DNA of 64,000 nt from Streptomyces solicavernae. GTDB taxonomy: Bacteria; Actinomycetota; Actinomycetes; Streptomycetales; Streptomycetaceae. How positions within the stretch are numbered: the stretch's first letter is position 1; every line of letters starts with the position of its first letter. The stretch lies in the NCBI RefSeq assembly GCF_029968095.1, contig NZ_JASCIR010000011.1, positions 62,001-126,000 of the forward strand, given 5' to 3'. The notes below the pieces were generated by a model, which had not been told where the DNA came from, made no database searches, and saw only the letters and a program-made list of their open reading frames with translations. Positions 29,223-37,446 of this stretch are shown here, piece by piece. Both the position numbers and the translations under genes were made by a program.

Positions 29223-30362
29223 CTACGCCAGCGTACGGATGACCTGCCGCACCTCGGTCGCCAGCTGTTTCGGCAGCGGCGCGTAGTGCAGGCGCGGCAG
29301 CACCCGCTGGCCCTCCGTGCTCGCCGTGTACGTGAGGAAGGACTTGAGGCCGGGCAGGGAACCTGCCTGGTTGCCCCGGTCGCAGACGATCTCGTACGTG
29401 ACAAGGACGATCGGGTACGCGCCTTCGGCGGAGGTCTCGTAGTCGAACTCCAGGGACAGGTCCTTGCCCCGGCCGACGGTGCGCGCCTCGGCGATGCCCT
29501 TCGACGCGCTCTGCGGGGTCGGGGCGACGGGCCGCTCGGCGCCGGTGTCCACGCTGACCGTGCCGACGTGCCGCTGCACGGCCACGGACAGGTCGAGATA
29601 GCCGATCGCCCCGGTCGTCGAGCTCACCGCCGTGGCCACCCCCTTCGACCCGGACGCCGAACTGCCGCCGCGCCCCTGCCACTTCTTCTCCGCCGGGTAG
29701 GGCCAGGCGTCCCCGGCCGCCTCCGACAGGTACGCCTGGAAGTTCTGCGTGGTGCCCGAGTCGTCCGAGCGGTGCACCGGGTCGACCGGTGTGGCGGGCA
29801 GGTCGACGCCCGGGTTGAGCTTCTTGATCCGCGGGTCGTCCCAGCTGGTGATGCGCCCGTCGAAGAGCCGCGCGAGGGTCGGGGCGTCGAGGACCAGCTC
29901 GTCCACGCCCGGCAGGTTGAAGCCGATGGCGACGGGCCCGCCGGCCATCGGCAGGTTGATGGCCCGCCCGCCCGCGCAGATCTTCTCGGAGAGCCGCACC
30001 TCGTCGTCCCTGAGCGCGCTGTCCGAGCCGCCGAACGCGGTGGCGCCGCGCAGGAACTGGGCGACCCCGGCCCCGGAGCCCAGCGGGTTGTAGGCGATCT
30101 GCACGCCCGGGCAGGCCCGTTGGTACTCCTTCATCCAGTACTTCATCGCGTTCTGCTGCGCGCTCGACCCGGCGCCCGCGACCTGCCCGCGCTCCGCGCA
30201 GTCCAGCTCGACGACCGAGGCGGGCTTCGCGGCGGGCCGTTCCGCCCCGTCGTCGGACGAGCCCACGAGCCCGCAGCCCGCGAGCAGCAGACTGCCCACC
30301 GCCACGGCACTCGTGCTCCGAACGGCCTTGCGGCTGCTGCCTACCCTGCGACGGCGCTGCAC
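29223..30362 (-). CDS. PstS-type phosphate-binding lipoprotein (orphan)
   Basis: A 379-residue periplasmic-binding-type protein with lipobox LLLAGC. Phosphate-site segments are visible: GAGSSAQQNAMKYW, GSGAGVAQF, FGGSDSAL and RSDDSGTTQNFQ. No pstC, pstA or pstB follows, which is unusual, because PstS normally opens a four-gene operon. I see no PHO-box-like direct repeat upstream. It may supply a distant Pst system or act as a secondary binding protein. Confidence 0.88.
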   Translation of the reverse strand: MQRRRRVGSSRKAVRSTSAVAVGSLLLAGCGLVGSSDDGAERPAAKPASVVELDCAERGQVAGAGSSAQQNAMKYWMKEYQRACPGVQIAYNPLGSGAGVAQFLRGATAFGGSDSALRDDEVRLSEKICAGGRAINLPMAGGPVAIGFNLPGVDELVLDAPTLARLFDGRITSWDDPRIKKLNPGVDLPATPVDPVHRSDDSGTTQNFQAYLSEAAGDAWPYPAEKKWQGRGGSSASGSKGVATAVSSTTGAIGYLDLSVAVQRHVGTVSVDTGAERPVAPTPQSASKGIAEARTVGRGKDLSLEFDYETSAEGAYPIVLVTYEIVCDRGNQAGSLPGLKSFLTYTASTEGQRVLPRLHYAPLPKQLATEVRQVIRTLA

Positions 30363-30570
30363 CTGTGTCCCCAGTCCTTCTCGGCGGTCCTGCTCGGAGC
30401 CCTGCCCGCAGGCCTGCTCGGAGCCCTGCCCGGAGTCCCTGCTCGGCTCCGGTGATCGATCACGGATGATCAGGGATGATCACGGACCAGAGGGGCGGCG
30501 GGGCGGAATCCAGGGAAACGGAAGGTTACGTACACATCAATGACAGGTGCCGTGCGCAGGTCGCGCCCGC

Positions 30571-30930
30571 TCAGGAGTGCCAGGGTTCCCCGGTGACCTG
30601 ATGGTCGGCGTGGCTCAGCGCCTCGACGACCAGGCGGCGCAGGTGCCCGTCGGTGAGGGCGTAGACCGCGCGCCGCCCCTCCTTGCGGGCGTGCACGAGT
30701 CCGGCGAGGCGCAGCTTGGCGAGGTGCTGGCTGACGGCGGTACGGGCGGCGCCGCTCGCGGTGGTCAGCTCGGTCACGTCCCGCTCGCCCTGGGCCAGGA
30801 GCCACAGCACGTGCAGCCGCGTCGGGTCGGCGAGCAGCGCGAAGACCGACGAGGCGGTCCGCAACTGCTCGGGCCCCGGCGCGCGTTCATGCGTACTGCT
30901 CGCAACTGAGGTCGGTTCGCGTCCCGGCAT
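30571..30930 (-). CDS. ArsR-family regulator without obvious cysteine sites
   Basis: 119 residues from ATG 30930 (alternative starts at 30966 and 30984). The winged helix is VFALLADPTRLHVLWLLAQGE ... AARTAVSQHLAKLRLAGLV. No cysteine is present in the domain, so an N-terminal CVC-type metal site is absent. His-rich C-terminal residues (HADHQ, WHS) could form another site. It is divergent from an MFS transporter, so repression of that gene is likely. Confidence 0.87.
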   Translation of the reverse strand: MPGREPTSVASSTHERAPGPEQLRTASSVFALLADPTRLHVLWLLAQGERDVTELTTASGAARTAVSQHLAKLRLAGLVHARKEGRRAVYALTDGHLRRLVVEALSHADHQVTGEPWHS

Positions 30931-30958
30931 GCGTTCATCGTAGACCGCCGCCCTCGTC

Positions 30959-30992
30959 GTATGCATACGTGCGCAGGTGCGCACCTATAGGT
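30959..30992. promoter_or_regulatory. Stacked palindromes between arsR-like gene and MFS transporter
   Basis: Three perfect palindromes are packed into 34 bp: GTATGCATAC (30959-30968), AGGTGCGCACCT (30975-30986) and ACCTATAGGT (30983-30992). The last two overlap. This is the likely shared operator of the divergent pair. Confidence 0.65.
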
Positions 30993-31035
30993 ACCGTGGA
31001 GGTGCTGCTTCTGAACCCAGGCGAGGGGAGGCCCC

Positions 31036-32322
31036 GTGCCGGCCGTGCCGCTGCGCAACCGCACCTACCGCCGCCTGTTCACCGCCCAGGTCGTGGCCCT
31101 GGTCGGCACCGGGCTTGCCACGGTGGCGCTCGGGCTGCTCGCGTACGACCTCGCGGGCGAGGACGCCTCGGCGGTCCTCGGCACCGCGCTTGCGATCAAG
31201 ATGGTGGCGTACGTGACGGTCGCGCCGCTGGTCGACGCGGTCGCGCACCGCATACCCCGGCGCACGCTGCTCGTGGCCACGGACCTGGCCCGCGCGACGG
31301 TCGCCCTGGCCCTTCCGTTCGTCACGCAGATCTGGCAGGTCTACGTCCTGATCCTGCTGCTCCAGGCCGCCTCGGCCGCGTTCACGCCGACGTTCCAGGC
31401 CGCGCTGCCCGCCGTGCTGCCGGACGAGCGGGACTACACCCGCGCCCTGTCCCTGTCCCGGCTCGCCTACGACCTGGAGAGCCTGTTCAGCCCGGCCCTG
31501 GCGGCGGGCCTGCTGTCCCTTGTCTCGTACGACTGGCTGTTCGCAGGCACGAGTGCGGGCTTCCTCGCCTCCGCCGCGCTCGTCGTCTCCTGCGTCCTGC
31601 CGCCGCCTTCCGCGCGCGCCGACGGTCCGCGCGGATCCGTCCGCCGGGCGACGTGCGGCATCCGCCTGTTCTGCGCCACGCCCCGGCTGCGGGCGCTGCT
31701 CGCCCTCGACCTGGCGGTGGCGGCCGCGGGCGCCATGGTCATCGTGCACACCGTGGTCCTGGTCCGCCACGACCTCGGCCGCTCCGCCGGCGCGGTCTCG
31801 GTCGCGCTCGCCGCGTACGGGGCGGGGTCGATGGCCGTCGCCCTGCTGCTGCCGCGCGTCCTGGACCGGGTGGGCGACCGTGCGGTGATGCTGCCCGCGG
31901 CGTTCGCGCTGCCCGCCGTGTTCACCGCGTACGGACTCGCCACGCTCGGCGGACCGTCCTGGCCGGCCCTGCTCACCGCCTGGTGCGCGTTCGGCGCGGC
32001 GAGCTCGGCGCTCCTCACCCCGACCGGCCGCCTGCTGCGCCGCTCGACCCCGCCCAGCGGCCTGCCGGCGGCGTTCGCGGCACAGTTCTCGCTGAGCCAC
32101 GCGTGCTGGCTGCTCACGTACCCGCTGGCGGGCTGGGTCGGGGCGAGCGCGGGGGCGGGGGTCGCGGGGTGGGTGCTCGGTGCGGTGGCGCTGACGGGGG
32201 CGGTCGCGGCGACGTGGCTCTGGCCGAGCGGGGACGCGGTCTCTTCCGGACCGCCATCCGTGCCGTCGGCCGGGGGTGCCCCAGCGCCCTCCGGGCTCGC
32301 CCTCAAGCGCCGGCCGGGCTGA
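31036..32322 (+). CDS. MFS transporter, probable drug/toxicant efflux
   Basis: 428 residues with about twelve membrane segments. The N-terminal NRTYRRLFTAQVVALVGTG and the DxxRR-like loop (AVAHRIPRRTLLVATD) are typical of MFS exporters, often of the tetracycline/macrolide-like group. GAGGGGAGG precedes GTG 31036. Divergence from an ArsR regulator with palindromes between suggests inducible efflux. The substrate is unknown. Confidence 0.88.
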   Translation: MPAVPLRNRTYRRLFTAQVVALVGTGLATVALGLLAYDLAGEDASAVLGTALAIKMVAYVTVAPLVDAVAHRIPRRTLLVATDLARATVALALPFVTQIWQVYVLILLLQAASAAFTPTFQAALPAVLPDERDYTRALSLSRLAYDLESLFSPALAAGLLSLVSYDWLFAGTSAGFLASAALVVSCVLPPPSARADGPRGSVRRATCGIRLFCATPRLRALLALDLAVAAAGAMVIVHTVVLVRHDLGRSAGAVSVALAAYGAGSMAVALLLPRVLDRVGDRAVMLPAAFALPAVFTAYGLATLGGPSWPALLTAWCAFGAASSALLTPTGRLLRRSTPPSGLPAAFAAQFSLSHACWLLTYPLAGWVGASAGAGVAGWVLGAVALTGAVAATWLWPSGDAVSSGPPSVPSAGGAPAPSGLALKRRPG

Positions 32323-32389
32323 GTTCGCGGAGTGGACGGCGAGCGGCGGTGCCCGCGCCGGTCGCCGCCCAGCCCTCGGGGAGACGCCT

Positions 32390-32971
32390 CTACGGCCCAG
32401 GCACGAGCAGGCGCCGCATGATCACGCGGGGGTGCCCGGCGAGCACGGACGTCGTGTCGGACGCGTACGTGAAACCCGCGCGCTCGAAGTTCCTGCGCAG
32501 GCCCGGGTACGCCATCGTCAAATCCACCCGGGCGTCCCCGTTGTCCAGGGGATAGGCCTCGATCGCCGGGGCGCCGCACGCGCGGGCGTAGTCGACGGCG
32601 CCGGCGATCAGCGTGTGCGAGACGCCCTGCTTGCGGTGGCCGGGGCGGACGCGGACGCACCACAGCGACCACACCGGCAGGTCGTCCACGTACGGGATCT
32701 TCCGGCTGTGCGCGAACGCGGTCACCGAGCGCGGCGCCACCGCCGCCCAGCCGACCGGCACGTCCCCGTCGTACGCGATGACCCCCGGCGCGGGCTCGGC
32801 GCGGCACAGTTCGGCCATGTACGCACCCCGCGCAGGGCCCCGCAGCTCGTTGTTGAGCTTCGACGGAATCCGGTAGCTGAGGCACCAGCACACGTTGGCC
32901 TGTGGTGACTTGGGGCCGACCAGGGCGCGGACGTCCGCGAACGCGGTGGCCGGGCGGACGGTGAGGGGCAT
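32390..32971 (-). CDS. GNAT-family N-acetyltransferase
   Basis: 193 residues from ATG 32971. The acetyl-CoA-binding segment is VRVRPGHRKQGVSHTLIAGAVDYAR, and the last strand (LRRNFERAGF) is also typical. The substrate is unknown. A cysteine-tryptophan segment (NVCWCLSYR) near the N-terminus is shared by a Streptomyces subgroup of these proteins (recalled, not searched). Confidence 0.85.
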   Translation of the reverse strand: MPLTVRPATAFADVRALVGPKSPQANVCWCLSYRIPSKLNNELRGPARGAYMAELCRAEPAPGVIAYDGDVPVGWAAVAPRSVTAFAHSRKIPYVDDLPVWSLWCVRVRPGHRKQGVSHTLIAGAVDYARACGAPAIEAYPLDNGDARVDLTMAYPGLRRNFERAGFTYASDTTSVLAGHPRVIMRRLLVPGP

Positions 32972-33131
32972 GGCCTCACGATGCCACGGTCCGCGCCCAG
33001 CCGCGCCGAGCGGACGCCCCCAGCAGAACCGCACGGCGGCGCGGCGCCTCGGCATGGCCCACGCCCCCGGCCGAGGACTGCGACGACCGACCGTCCCGCC
33101 GGGGCCCGGGCCGCGTTCCGCCGTCCACCGG

Positions 33132-33160
33132 TTCACCGCGCGGGAAGGTGTGTGTAGCAT
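33132..33160 (+). promoter_or_regulatory. Promoter of the riboswitch-UPF0016 unit
   Basis: TTCACC (33132-33137) and TAGCAT (33155-33160) are spaced by 17 bp. A start near 33167 would place the riboswitch at the very 5' end of the transcript. Confidence 0.5.
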
Positions 33161-33164
33161 GGAT

Positions 33165-33307
33165 GTTCGCGAAGGGGAGTAGTCCCGAGAACCGCTGGTC
33201 GACACACTGGACGTCCGAGACGTCCCGGCCACCGGGCCGCCGCACGGAGTGCGGGGGCGGACGAGACCTTCGGCCAGGCATGACCCTGCCCGCACGACCG
33301 TGCGGGC
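33165..33307 (+). ncRNA. yybP-ykoY (manganese) riboswitch with downstream hairpin
   Basis: The leader has the hallmark GGGGAGTAG (33174-33182) and, after a variable stem region, GAGACCTTCG (33263-33272), the two conserved loops of the yybP-ykoY class. A hairpin GCCCGCAC-GACC-GTGCGGGC (33288-33307) follows and could be the expression platform. This class senses Mn(II) and turns on manganese exporters. The downstream gene belongs to such a family, which supports the call. Confidence 0.85.
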
Positions 33308-33404
33308 GGTTCCGTCGTGCCGGGCCGAAAGGGTTCTCCCCGCCGCCCGACCGGGTGCCGCACGAGCCCGCCGGCCCGGCCCAGCAGAAAGCACCCGTAC
33401 CGGC

Positions 33405-33986
33405 ATGACTCTCGACCCCCTGGCGATCCTCACCGCCTTCGGGCTGATCTTCCTCGCCGAACTGCCCGACAAGACCATGTTCGCGTCGCTCGCCATGGGC
33501 ACCCGCATGCGCCCCTTGTACGTGTGGTTCGGCACGGCCACCGCGTTCGCCGTCCATGTCGCCATCGCCGTGGGCGCAGGCAGCCTCCTCGGCCTCCTTC
33601 CGGCCATGGTGGTCAAGCTCGTCTCGGCGGCCCTGTTCGCCTTCGGCGCGTTCGTGCTGCTGCGCGGCGGGGACGACGAGGACGAGGACGGCGCGAGCCG
33701 CGCCGTCACCGGCTTCTGGCCCGTCTACACCACGGCCTTCATGGCGGTCTTCATCAGCGAGTGGGGCGACCTCACCCAGATCACCACCGCCAACCTCGCC
33801 GCCACCAACGGCTGGCTCCCCACCGCCATCGGCTCGGCCGCGGCGCTGATGTCGGTCTCGGCCCTGGCCCTCCTGGTCGGCAAGTTCATCGCACAGCGCG
33901 TCCCGCTGAAGACCGTGCAGCGCATCGGCGCGGCCTGCATGGCGGTCCTCGCGATCTGGACCCTCGTCGAGGCGTTCACGGGTTAG
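33405..33986 (+). CDS. UPF0016/GDT1 (TMEM165) family probable Mn2+/Ca2+ exporter
   Basis: 193 residues. Two copies of the family motif Glu-x-Gly/Leu-Asp-Lys/Leu-Thr are visible: FLAELPDKTMFASLAMG in helix 1 and FISEWGDLTQITTANLA in the second half, with an acidic loop between. Bacterial members export manganese. The protein is preceded by a Mn-type riboswitch. The start is ATG 33405, within a 120-nt leader after the aptamer. Confidence 0.92.
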   Translation: MTLDPLAILTAFGLIFLAELPDKTMFASLAMGTRMRPLYVWFGTATAFAVHVAIAVGAGSLLGLLPAMVVKLVSAALFAFGAFVLLRGGDDEDEDGASRAVTGFWPVYTTAFMAVFISEWGDLTQITTANLAATNGWLPTAIGSAAALMSVSALALLVGKFIAQRVPLKTVQRIGAACMAVLAIWTLVEAFTG

Positions 33987-34009
33987 CGGAGACACCTCCT
34001 GGAGCTGAC

Positions 34010-34049
34010 GCTGCGGGCGCGGTGCTCGATTCGGCACCGCGCCCGCAGC
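34010..34049 (+). terminator. Hairpin terminator of the UPF0016 gene
   Basis: GCTGCGGGCGCGGTGC (34010-34025) and its exact complement (34034-34049) form a 16-bp stem with an 8-nt loop, 23 nt after the stop. Confidence 0.85.
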
Positions 34050-34240
34050 GCCCGCCGCGCCCGCGGCGTCGAGGGTCGCGCCGAAGGTCCGGCGCTCACG
34101 TCCTCGCTCACCTCGGGCGCGGTCCGGATCGCCTCCGTCAGCACGTCCTCGGCGTCGGCGGCACCGCCCAGGACCTCGGCCCCCGGACCACGGGTCCGGC
34201 GGGCCGCCTCGTCCGTGGGGCGCGTCGTCCGTGGGGCGCG

Positions 34241-35098
34241 TCAGCGGAAGAGGTACGCATACTCCTCGGCCCAGGACCGGAAGGTGCGCGCGGGGGCGCC
34301 GGTGAGGTCCTGGACGGTGGAGGTGACGAGGCCGGAGGCCGGCCGGTCCGCGGCGGCGGCGAGCAGCGCCTCCACGAGGGCGGGCGGCCGCCCGTCGGCC
34401 AGCATGCGCTCGCGCGCGACCTCCACGGACACGGGCTCGAAGCGAGCCGGAACGCCGGTCGCCTCCCCGACGGCGCGCACCAGGTCGGCCCGGCTCAGCA
34501 CCTGCGGGCCGGTCAGGACGTGCCGGGCGCCCGCGTGCCCGTCACCGGTCAGCGCGAGCGCCGCGACCTCGGCGACGTCCCGCTCGTGCACCACGGCGGT
34601 GGGTGCGATGTCCGGCCCCCGCACGGTCCGCGTGGACCGGATCTGCCCGGCCCACGCGCGCGCGTTGGACGCGAGCGTGTCGGCCCTCAGAAAGGTCCAC
34701 TCCAGGCCGGACGACGCGATCAACTGCTCCATGTCCGCGTGCAGTTGGTTGATGGGGTCGCTCTGCCGCCGAGTGTGCTCGGCCACGCCGGAGGAGGAGA
34801 CGTACACGACGCGCCGCACGTGGCGGGTGAGTACGTCGAGGACGGCGGGCGCGTACTCGGTCGTGAGGAACGGCCAGATCAGGAACACGGTCCCGCACCC
34901 CTTGACGGCGTCCTCCAGGCCGCCCGGAGCTGACAGGTCGCCGGTGGCCACGGCGACGCCGTCCGGCAGCCGGGCGGTCCCGGGGTCCCGTACGAGGGCC
35001 CGGAGCGGGGTCTCGTACGCGTCGAGGCGGGCCACTACTTCGCGGCCCAGGTTGCCGGTTGAGCCGGTGACGAGGATGCCGTCGTTCTGTGTGTTCAT
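34241..35098 (-). CDS. NmrA-like NAD(P)-binding protein (atypical SDR)
   Basis: 285 residues. The Rossmann motif is ILVTGSTGNLGREVV at the N-terminus, then VVYVSSSGVAEHT, and no classical Tyr-x3-Lys catalytic pair. Family members act as redox sensors or as quinone/isoflavone-type reductases. The start is ATG 35098. No partner genes are evident: the upstream 320 nt contain no clear gene. Confidence 0.85.
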   Translation of the reverse strand: MNTQNDGILVTGSTGNLGREVVARLDAYETPLRALVRDPGTARLPDGVAVATGDLSAPGGLEDAVKGCGTVFLIWPFLTTEYAPAVLDVLTRHVRRVVYVSSSGVAEHTRRQSDPINQLHADMEQLIASSGLEWTFLRADTLASNARAWAGQIRSTRTVRGPDIAPTAVVHERDVAEVAALALTGDGHAGARHVLTGPQVLSRADLVRAVGEATGVPARFEPVSVEVARERMLADGRPPALVEALLAAAADRPASGLVTSTVQDLTGAPARTFRSWAEEYAYLFR

Positions 35099-35418
35099 GA
35101 TCGGGAGAGCTGTGCGGGAGGGGAAGATATTCCGCGCCGGCGCTCCTGTCGCCGTCTGCACCAGCCACCCCCGCAGGCCATGCACGGCGGTGCCGTCAAC
35201 GCGTCGGCGAGGCATGCGGGTTCGGGGCAGTGGCGGTCGGCGGTGCGCGGGACGGCGAGCGCAACACGGGCGGCCGCGGCGGTCGGCGCCACGCGCAGGG
35301 CGCACCCGGAGCTCGCCGCGCTCGGCGTGCGCTGCGGCCTGTCGGGACGGGCGGCCTGGCGGGGCGGGGGTGCTCTCGTACGGCGACTTCCAGCGGCTGG
35401 CGGCACCGGCATCGACGC
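35099..35418. other. 320-nt stretch without a supported gene
   Basis: Open frames exist on both strands but show no recognisable family, ribosome site or typical amino-acid composition. It may be decayed coding sequence. Confidence 0.4.
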
Positions 35419-35901
35419 CTACGGCAACAGCCCGCGCTCGCCCACCACTTGGCCCCCGCTGAACTCGCCCGTCGGCACGAAGCCCAGCTTCACGTAGAAC
35501 TTCTCGGGGCCGTCCTCGCCCGGGTGCCAGGTGACGGTCAGCCGCTCGCCGCCCCGCCTGCGGATCTCGTCGGAGACGCACTGGACGGCGAACCTGCCGT
35601 ATCCGCGGCCCTGTTCATCCGCCGCGATGTTCAGCCGCCACAGGCCGGAACGCAGGTCGATAGCCGCGGGGGACGCCCTGTCCGGCTCGAAGTCGGCGTC
35701 GAGGAACGCCATCAGGAAGCCGACGGCCCGGTCTCCGTCGAGGATGAGCCGCGGCCAGGCCAACCGGGGATGTACGTACGCCTCGGCGAGCGACTTCACG
35801 ACCGGGGCCACCAAATGCGCCTGATCGGGACGCACTTGGATGCCGAGTGCCACTTCGAGGTTGTCCTCGGTGATCTTTTCCAGACGAGGTGAGACGGGCA
35901 T
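35419..35901 (-). CDS. GNAT-family acetyltransferase (spermidine/diamine type)
   Basis: 160 residues. The N-terminal EKITEDNLEVALGIQVRPDQ, the WRLNIAADEQGRGYGRFAVQ acetyl-CoA loop, and the C-terminal EKFYVKLGFVPTG resemble BltD/SpeG-like N-acetyltransferases. AGGAG lies 6 nt before ATG 35901. Polyamine acetylation is plausible but not proven. Confidence 0.85.
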   Translation of the reverse strand: MPVSPRLEKITEDNLEVALGIQVRPDQAHLVAPVVKSLAEAYVHPRLAWPRLILDGDRAVGFLMAFLDADFEPDRASPAAIDLRSGLWRLNIAADEQGRGYGRFAVQCVSDEIRRRGGERLTVTWHPGEDGPEKFYVKLGFVPTGEFSGGQVVGERGLLP

Positions 35902-35953
35902 GGGGGCTCCTGGGGTGGGTGAACGTACGGACGTCGCCCTGCGCGGCTCGCCC

Positions 35954-36367
35954 TCAGTCGCCGGACGGGGGCAACGCGGGCCCTGCCACCGCGCCGCGCA
36001 GGGTGAGGCCGTGGCGGCGGCGGAGGCGGTACGCCTCCCGGGCGGACAGCGCGGTCACCGTCAGCGGCGCGCCCGGGACGAACATCGTACGGACCAGCCC
36101 GGGCACCTCGGCGTACGCCCCGGTGATGACGTCGATCAGTGCCATCTCCCACGCGAGCAGCGTGGCCAGTACGGGCGGCAGGAAGTCGTGGATGTCGGCC
36201 GTACGGAAGACGTGCACCGGCGCGAGCCCCACTCCGTACACCGCGAAGCCCGGCGGCCCCAGGCAGGCCGCACCGAAGGGCTGGGAACGGGTTTCCGTCG
36301 CAGGTCCCGCCGGGTTTCCGGGGTGCGGACGCGACGGGTCGGTTGCCGGTGAAATCCGTACCGCCAC
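35954..36367 (-). CDS. Hypothetical protein, possibly a truncated membrane protein
   Basis: A frame of up to 137 codons. The first 35 residues look non-native (Pro/Arg-rich). After that come FLPPVLATLLAWEMALIDVI and VPGLVRTMFVPGAPLTV, moderately hydrophobic segments, then a basic tail (EAYRLRRRHG). It is not a family I recognise. It may be the C-terminal end of a larger integral membrane protein that lost its 5' part. Confidence 0.4.
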   Translation of the reverse strand: MAVRISPATDPSRPHPGNPAGPATETRSQPFGAACLGPPGFAVYGVGLAPVHVFRTADIHDFLPPVLATLLAWEMALIDVITGAYAEVPGLVRTMFVPGAPLTVTALSAREAYRLRRRHGLTLRGAVAGPALPPSGD

Positions 36368-36421
36368 CGCTCAGATGAGTCCGGAATGCGCCTTTTATCG
36401 CCGCTGGCTACCTTGAGGGGC

Positions 36422-37234
36422 ATGGCAACCGAAAGTGCACCCATGCTTACTCAACGCGTTCGCGCGCCCCGCAGGCTGCGCGCGGTCGGATACCTGTGTG
36501 CCGTCGCCGCGGCGGGCGGTCTGGTGACCGGCTGCGGGAGCGACGGCAGCGGCGGCGAGAAGACGTCCGAGGCCGCGGCGGCGAAGCAGGCCGCAGCAGC
36601 CGCCCAGACCGAGTCGCCGAGCCCCGCCGCGTCCCCGACCGAGTCGCCGAGCCCTGCCACGTCCCCGACCGAGTCGCCGAGCCCCGCCGCGTCCCCGACC
36701 GAATCGCCCGGCGGCACCGCCTCCCCGAGCCCCGGCAGCACGCTCACCGACGACCGGGCCGAGCGCAAGGCCCTGCTGCCCAAGGTCAAGGTGACCTACG
36801 ACAAGGCGCTCACGGCCGCGGTCGAGGCCGTGCCGGAATCCAAGCCGGTGGCGATCGAGCTCCAGGCCGACCCTGACGGTGCGCCGTGGTGGGAGGCGGA
36901 GGTGGCCAAGGCGGACGGCAGCGCGTCCACCGTGCGCGTCGACGCCGTCTCCGGCCAGGCGGACGAGCCGCAGGCCGATTCCGACGCGGACGCCGACGAA
37001 AAGCGGCAGCTCGCCGACCTCCTGGGCAAGGCCAAGATCACGCCGCAGGAGGCGGCCGACGTCGCCACCGGTCAGGCGGAGGGCACGGTGAGCTCCGTCG
37101 AGCTCGACGACACCGACCAGGGCGCGACCATCTGGTCCGTCGACGTGATCGATACCAAGACCTGGAACAAGACCTCGTACGACATCGATGCGACGAACAA
37201 GAAGGTGCTGAAGGAGGAAGTGGACCGCGACTGA
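36422..37234 (+). CDS. Lipoprotein with PepSY-like domains and Ser/Pro-rich linker
   Basis: 270 residues from ATG 36422 (GAGGGG 3 nt upstream). A signal peptide ends with lipobox LVTGC. A Thr-Glu-Ser-Pro-Ser-Pro repeat linker lies at about residues 64-100. Two PepSY-type units follow (ALTAAVEAVPESKPVAIELQ... and ITPQEAADVATGQAEGTVSS...). PepSY proteins bind or inhibit peptidases at the cell surface. The role here is unknown. Confidence 0.82.
   Translation: MATESAPMLTQRVRAPRRLRAVGYLCAVAAAGGLVTGCGSDGSGGEKTSEAAAAKQAAAAAQTESPSPAASPTESPSPATSPTESPSPAASPTESPGGTASPSPGSTLTDDRAERKALLPKVKVTYDKALTAAVEAVPESKPVAIELQADPDGAPWWEAEVAKADGSASTVRVDAVSGQADEPQADSDADADEKRQLADLLGKAKITPQEAADVATGQAEGTVSSVELDDTDQGATIWSVDVIDTKTWNKTSYDIDATNKKVLKEEVDRD
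36613..36712 (+). repeat. 30-bp tandem repeat in the lipoprotein linker
   Basis: About three copies of a 30-bp unit encoding Glu-Ser-Pro-Ser-Pro-Ala-Ala-Ser-Pro-Thr, with a degenerate fourth copy. It is in frame and keeps the reading frame open. Confidence 0.85.
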
Positions 37235-37446
37235 GCGTCTCGCGGGTGGGGCCCCGGTGCCGGAGAGAGCCGGTACCGGGGCCCTGTCATGGCCGTCTCC
37301 GTTACCGCGGAGTTCGCAATGTGCATGCATATGTCCCGTTACATTCCTTACGCATGGCTTTGATGTGGGCTGCGTACCTTCATGGATGTCGCCCCGAACG
37401 GGCGGCGCACCTCCTGAAACCGAGTCCCTGAAGGGTCCCTCCCGCC

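Noticed and set aside
30450..30490. TGATC-containing short repeats upstream of pstS as a PHO box
   Set aside because: They do not resemble the 11-nt direct repeats of Streptomyces PHO boxes, so no regulatory claim is made.
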